From positions 1 to 15,187 of the forward strand of contig DJEH01000104.1 in the NCBI GenBank assembly GCA_002431845.1: 15,187 bases of DNA. The letters run 5' to 3'. The position numbers and the translations under genes are program-made. The notes beneath the pieces were generated by a model. That model was given only the letters and a program-made list of their open reading frames with translations. It was not told the origin of the DNA and did no database searches. Source of the DNA: Prevotellaceae bacterium UBA5903. GTDB lineage: Bacteria; Bacteroidota; Bacteroidia; Bacteroidales; Bacteroidaceae. Every line of letters starts with the position of its first letter. Within the stretch, counting starts at the first letter, position 1. Shown here in pieces: positions 13,149 to 15,187 of this stretch.

Positions 13149-13715
13149 ATGAGCAAAGAAGAATTTAAAGATAAGGAAATAAAGAAAGACGAAAAAGAAG
13201 TTTCTGCAAAGGACGTCAAGAAAAACCAGACTGTCGAAGAAAATGAAAAAAAAGAATTGACTGATGCTGAGAAACTTGAAGCCGCTAACGAAGAAATAGC
13301 TTCGTTAAAAGACAAATATCTGCGTCAGGTTGCGGAATTTGACAATTACCGCAAACGCACAATGAAAGAAAAGGCCGAACTTATCTTGAATGGTGGCGAA
13401 AAAGTGCTTGGTGCCTTGCTTCCTATCTTAGACGACTTGGAACGTGCTGCACAGAATATCGAAAAGGGTCAAGATGTAGATGCATTGAAGGAAGGTGTAA
13501 ATCTTATCATTGATAAATTAAACAAAACGCTCACAGCGCAAGGATTAAAGAAAATGGATACCATTGGCAAGGCTTTCGATACTGATTATCATGAGGCTGT
13601 GGCATTAATTCCTGCGCAACAAGAAGAACAAAAAAATCATGTGATTGATTGTGTTCAATCGGGCTATATGCTAAACGATAAAGTTATTCGTCATGCCAAA
13701 GTTGTGGTAGGACAG
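13149..13715 (+). CDS. grpE: Nucleotide exchange factor GrpE
   Basis: GrpE releases ADP from DnaK and works with DnaJ, encoded next, in the Hsp70 folding cycle. The first 50 residues are highly charged (Lys/Glu rich) and lead into the long dimerising helix (KLEAANEEIASLKDKYLRQ, then EFDNYRKRT). The core family motifs are DYHEAVALI and the C-terminal GYMLNDKVIRHAKVVV. The 189-residue length is normal. An in-frame ATG at 13110 lies inside the preceding terminator hairpin and would add 13 non-conserved residues, so ATG at 13149 is used. The coding sequence ends at about 13715, with the stop codon through 13718. The dnaK gene is not in the window, so the operon is just grpE-dnaJ. Confidence 0.95.
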
Positions 13716-13767
13716 TAAAGCATTACAAGAACTAAATATTACTTTTCAAGGATAGAGACAATAAGTC

Positions 13768-14937
13768 ATGGCTGACGAAAAAGATTATTATAAGATACTT
13801 GGTGTAGAACGCACTGCAACCGCTGAAGAAATTAAAAGAGCATATAAAAAGGTTGCTATTAAATACCATCCTGACCGTAACCCGGGCAATAAAGAGGCAG
13901 AAGAAAAGTTTAAGCAAGCAGCTGAAGCTTATGATTGCTTGCGCGACCCTGATAAACGTGCACGTTATGACCAATTTGGGGCAGACGGAGTGAATGGAGC
14001 TGGTGGCTTTGGTGGTTTTGGTGGACAAGGCATGGATATTAATGACATATTCAGTGCGTTTGGTGATATATTTGGTGGTCATGGCTTTGGTGGCTTTGGC
14101 GGTTTCGGCGGTGGCGCAAGTTCAAGTCAGCCGCGTCAATACAAGGGCAACGACATGCGCATGAAAGTGCGCTTGACTCTTAGCGAAATAAGTAGTGGCG
14201 TTGTTAAGAAGTTCAAAGTAAAGAAGGATGTTACTTGTCCAGAGTGTGGTGGTTCTGGATGTGAAAAGGGGGCACACCCAGAGACATGTCCTAATTGTCA
14301 TGGTCAAGGATATGTGGTAAAAACTCATCGTACAATGTTGGGCATGATGCAATCGCAAGAGGTATGTCCAACTTGTCATGGTGAAGGTTCTATCATTAAA
14401 AATAAATGTTCTAAATGCCAAGGAACTGGTATCGTAAAGGGTGATGAGATAGTAGAGATTTCAATTCCTGCAGGTATTGCTGAAGGTATGGTACTTAATG
14501 TACCACGAAAAGGTAATGCAGGTATGCACAATGGTATTCCAGGCGATATCCAAGTGGTTATAGAAGAAGAACCGCAAGATACTTTTATACGTGACGAGAA
14601 CGACTTAATATACAATCTACTGCTTACTGTATCGCAAGCAACGCTTGGTGATAGCGTGGAAATACCTACCTTGACAGGAAAAGCCAAGATTAAAATAGAA
14701 CCAGGTACGCAACCTGGAACGGCACTAAGGCTACGAGGTAAAGGCTTGCCTGCTTTGCGCGGATACGGAAGTGGCACGGGTGACATCGTTGTCAATATAA
14801 GTGTTTATATTCCGGAAACGCTTACAAAGGAAGAAAAAACGCATTTTGAAGCGATAAAAGAAAGTGAGAACTTGAAGCCAAGTGGTAATGTTATCCGAAA
14901 GATATTTAAGTCTTTCAGAAATTATTTCAATAAATAA
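13768..14937 (+). CDS. dnaJ: Chaperone DnaJ
   Basis: DnaJ delivers unfolded proteins to DnaK and stimulates its ATPase. The order of domains is complete: J domain at 1-70 with the HPD motif at 34-36, a Gly/Phe-rich region at about 71-117, the zinc-binding domain with four CXXC pairs (157/160, 174/177, 200/203, 214/217), then the substrate-binding C-terminal domain. At 389 residues it is a type I DnaJ of normal length. The start codon lies 49 bases after grpE, with a purine-rich AAGGATAG about 12 bases upstream, one of the few Shine-Dalgarno-like sequences in the window. The C-terminus ends with a basic, aromatic segment (KIFKSFRNYFNK). Confidence 0.97.
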   Translation: MADEKDYYKILGVERTATAEEIKRAYKKVAIKYHPDRNPGNKEAEEKFKQAAEAYDCLRDPDKRARYDQFGADGVNGAGGFGGFGGQGMDINDIFSAFGDIFGGHGFGGFGGFGGGASSSQPRQYKGNDMRMKVRLTLSEISSGVVKKFKVKKDVTCPECGGSGCEKGAHPETCPNCHGQGYVVKTHRTMLGMMQSQEVCPTCHGEGSIIKNKCSKCQGTGIVKGDEIVEISIPAGIAEGMVLNVPRKGNAGMHNGIPGDIQVVIEEEPQDTFIRDENDLIYNLLLTVSQATLGDSVEIPTLTGKAKIKIEPGTQPGTALRLRGKGLPALRGYGSGTGDIVVNISVYIPETLTKEEKTHFEAIKESENLKPSGNVIRKIFKSFRNYFNK

Positions 14938-14943
14938 AAATGG

Positions 14944-14985
14944 GCGAGTGGACGGACTTATAGAGTTTGTCTACTCGCTATTTTG
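14944..14985 (+). terminator. Hairpin terminator after dnaJ
   Basis: GCGAGTGGAC (14944-14953) pairs with GTCTACTCGC (14969-14978), 10 bp with one G-T pair and a 15-base loop, followed by a short T-rich stretch. The T tract is weak, so some read-through into folC is possible. The stem resembles that of the hairpin after the HU operon. Confidence 0.65.
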
Positions 14986-15004
14986 TGTATGAATTTTATT
15001 TACA

Positions 15005-15187
15005 ATGGATTATAAAGAAACGATAACTTATTTATTTAACTCTGCTCCTTTGTTTCAAAATGTGGGTGCGGGGGCTTATAAAGAGGGGTTGTCAAATACT
15101 CATATACTTGATGAGCATTTTAATCATCCACACACCCAATATACAACTATTCACATTGCAGGAACAAACGGGAAAGGTAGTTGTGCA
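15005..15187 (+). CDS. folC: Folylpolyglutamate/dihydrofolate synthase, 5' part only
   Basis: The window ends after 61 codons. The enzyme adds glutamate to dihydropteroate and folates. The visible N-terminus starts MDYKETITYLFNSAPLFQNV, followed by a conserved GAGAYKEGL phrase. The ATP-binding loop HIAGTNGKGS (50-59) is typical of the Mur ligase/FolC family, and the spacing before it fits FolC rather than a Mur ligase. ATG at 15005 is the first in-frame start and has no obvious Shine-Dalgarno sequence. The gene lies just beyond the dnaJ terminator, and no exact TAnnTTTG promoter is visible in the short gap. Confidence 0.9.
   Translation, partial: MDYKETITYLFNSAPLFQNVGAGAYKEGLSNTHILDEHFNHPHTQYTTIHIAGTNGKGSCA

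Noticed and set aside
14041..14121. Glycine/phenylalanine codon repeats in dnaJ as a tandem DNA repeat
   Set aside because: They are the normal G/F-rich region of DnaJ and have no exact repeat unit.
1..15187. A mobile element, defence island or new gene cluster
   Set aside because: All genes are recognisable housekeeping families in one orientation. I see no integrase, transposase, terminal repeats, CRISPR repeats or shift in base composition.

Overview
The window is a piece of core chromosome from a low-GC member of the Bacteroidales, most likely Prevotella or a close relative. Three things point there. Several genes are preceded by the Bacteroidetes promoter element TAnnTTTG, and Shine-Dalgarno sequences are weak or absent. 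The gene families are Bacteroidetes versions: a FeoA-FeoB fusion, a Bacteroidetes omega-like RNA polymerase subunit, DUF4293, a 29-residue basic protein resembling the COX24/bS22 family, and a Rne/Rng ribonuclease. The gene order rng, feoAB, bamD, omega, DUF4293, ssb, Sfp-type transferase, ABC-F, grpE, dnaJ, folC also looks typical of that group. All protein genes are on the + strand. I see no insertion sequence, prophage, CRISPR array, toxin-antitoxin pair or defence module.

Layout. (1) Positions 1-211: two tRNA-Thr genes (UGU, cut by the window edge, and CGU) closed by a strong hairpin terminator. (2) 309-2828: transketolase and ribose-5-phosphate isomerase B, 6 bases apart, two steps of the non-oxidative pentose phosphate pathway. 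(3) 2946-3556: an HU-family protein and the 29-residue basic protein, then a branched hairpin. (4) 3557-5503: a 5' region without a recognisable promoter, the RNase E/G-family ribonuclease and a terminator. (5) 5559-8298: a well-formed promoter, overlapped by a 7-bp inverted repeat, driving a one-gene ferrous iron transporter (FeoA fused to FeoB). (6) 8374-10646: bamD, omega subunit, DUF4293 membrane protein and single-stranded DNA-binding protein, closed by a 16-bp hairpin. (7) 10688-13118: a 4'-phosphopantetheinyl transferase and a YbiT-like ABC-F ATPase with its own promoter and a terminator. (8) 13149-14980: the chaperone pair grpE-dnaJ and a terminator. (9) 15005 to the end: the 5' part of folC.

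The genes serve translation, RNA turnover, chromosome structure, central carbon metabolism, iron uptake, outer-membrane assembly and protein folding. I found no clearly new multi-gene system. The observations most worth following are inside known families: a four-cysteine insertion in the FeoB G domain, an ABC-F protein with one intact and one dismantled ATP site, an SSB whose C-terminal tip has lost its acidic residues, an HU whose arm tip lacks the usual proline, a possible operator over the feoAB promoter, and the 29-residue putative ribosomal protein.
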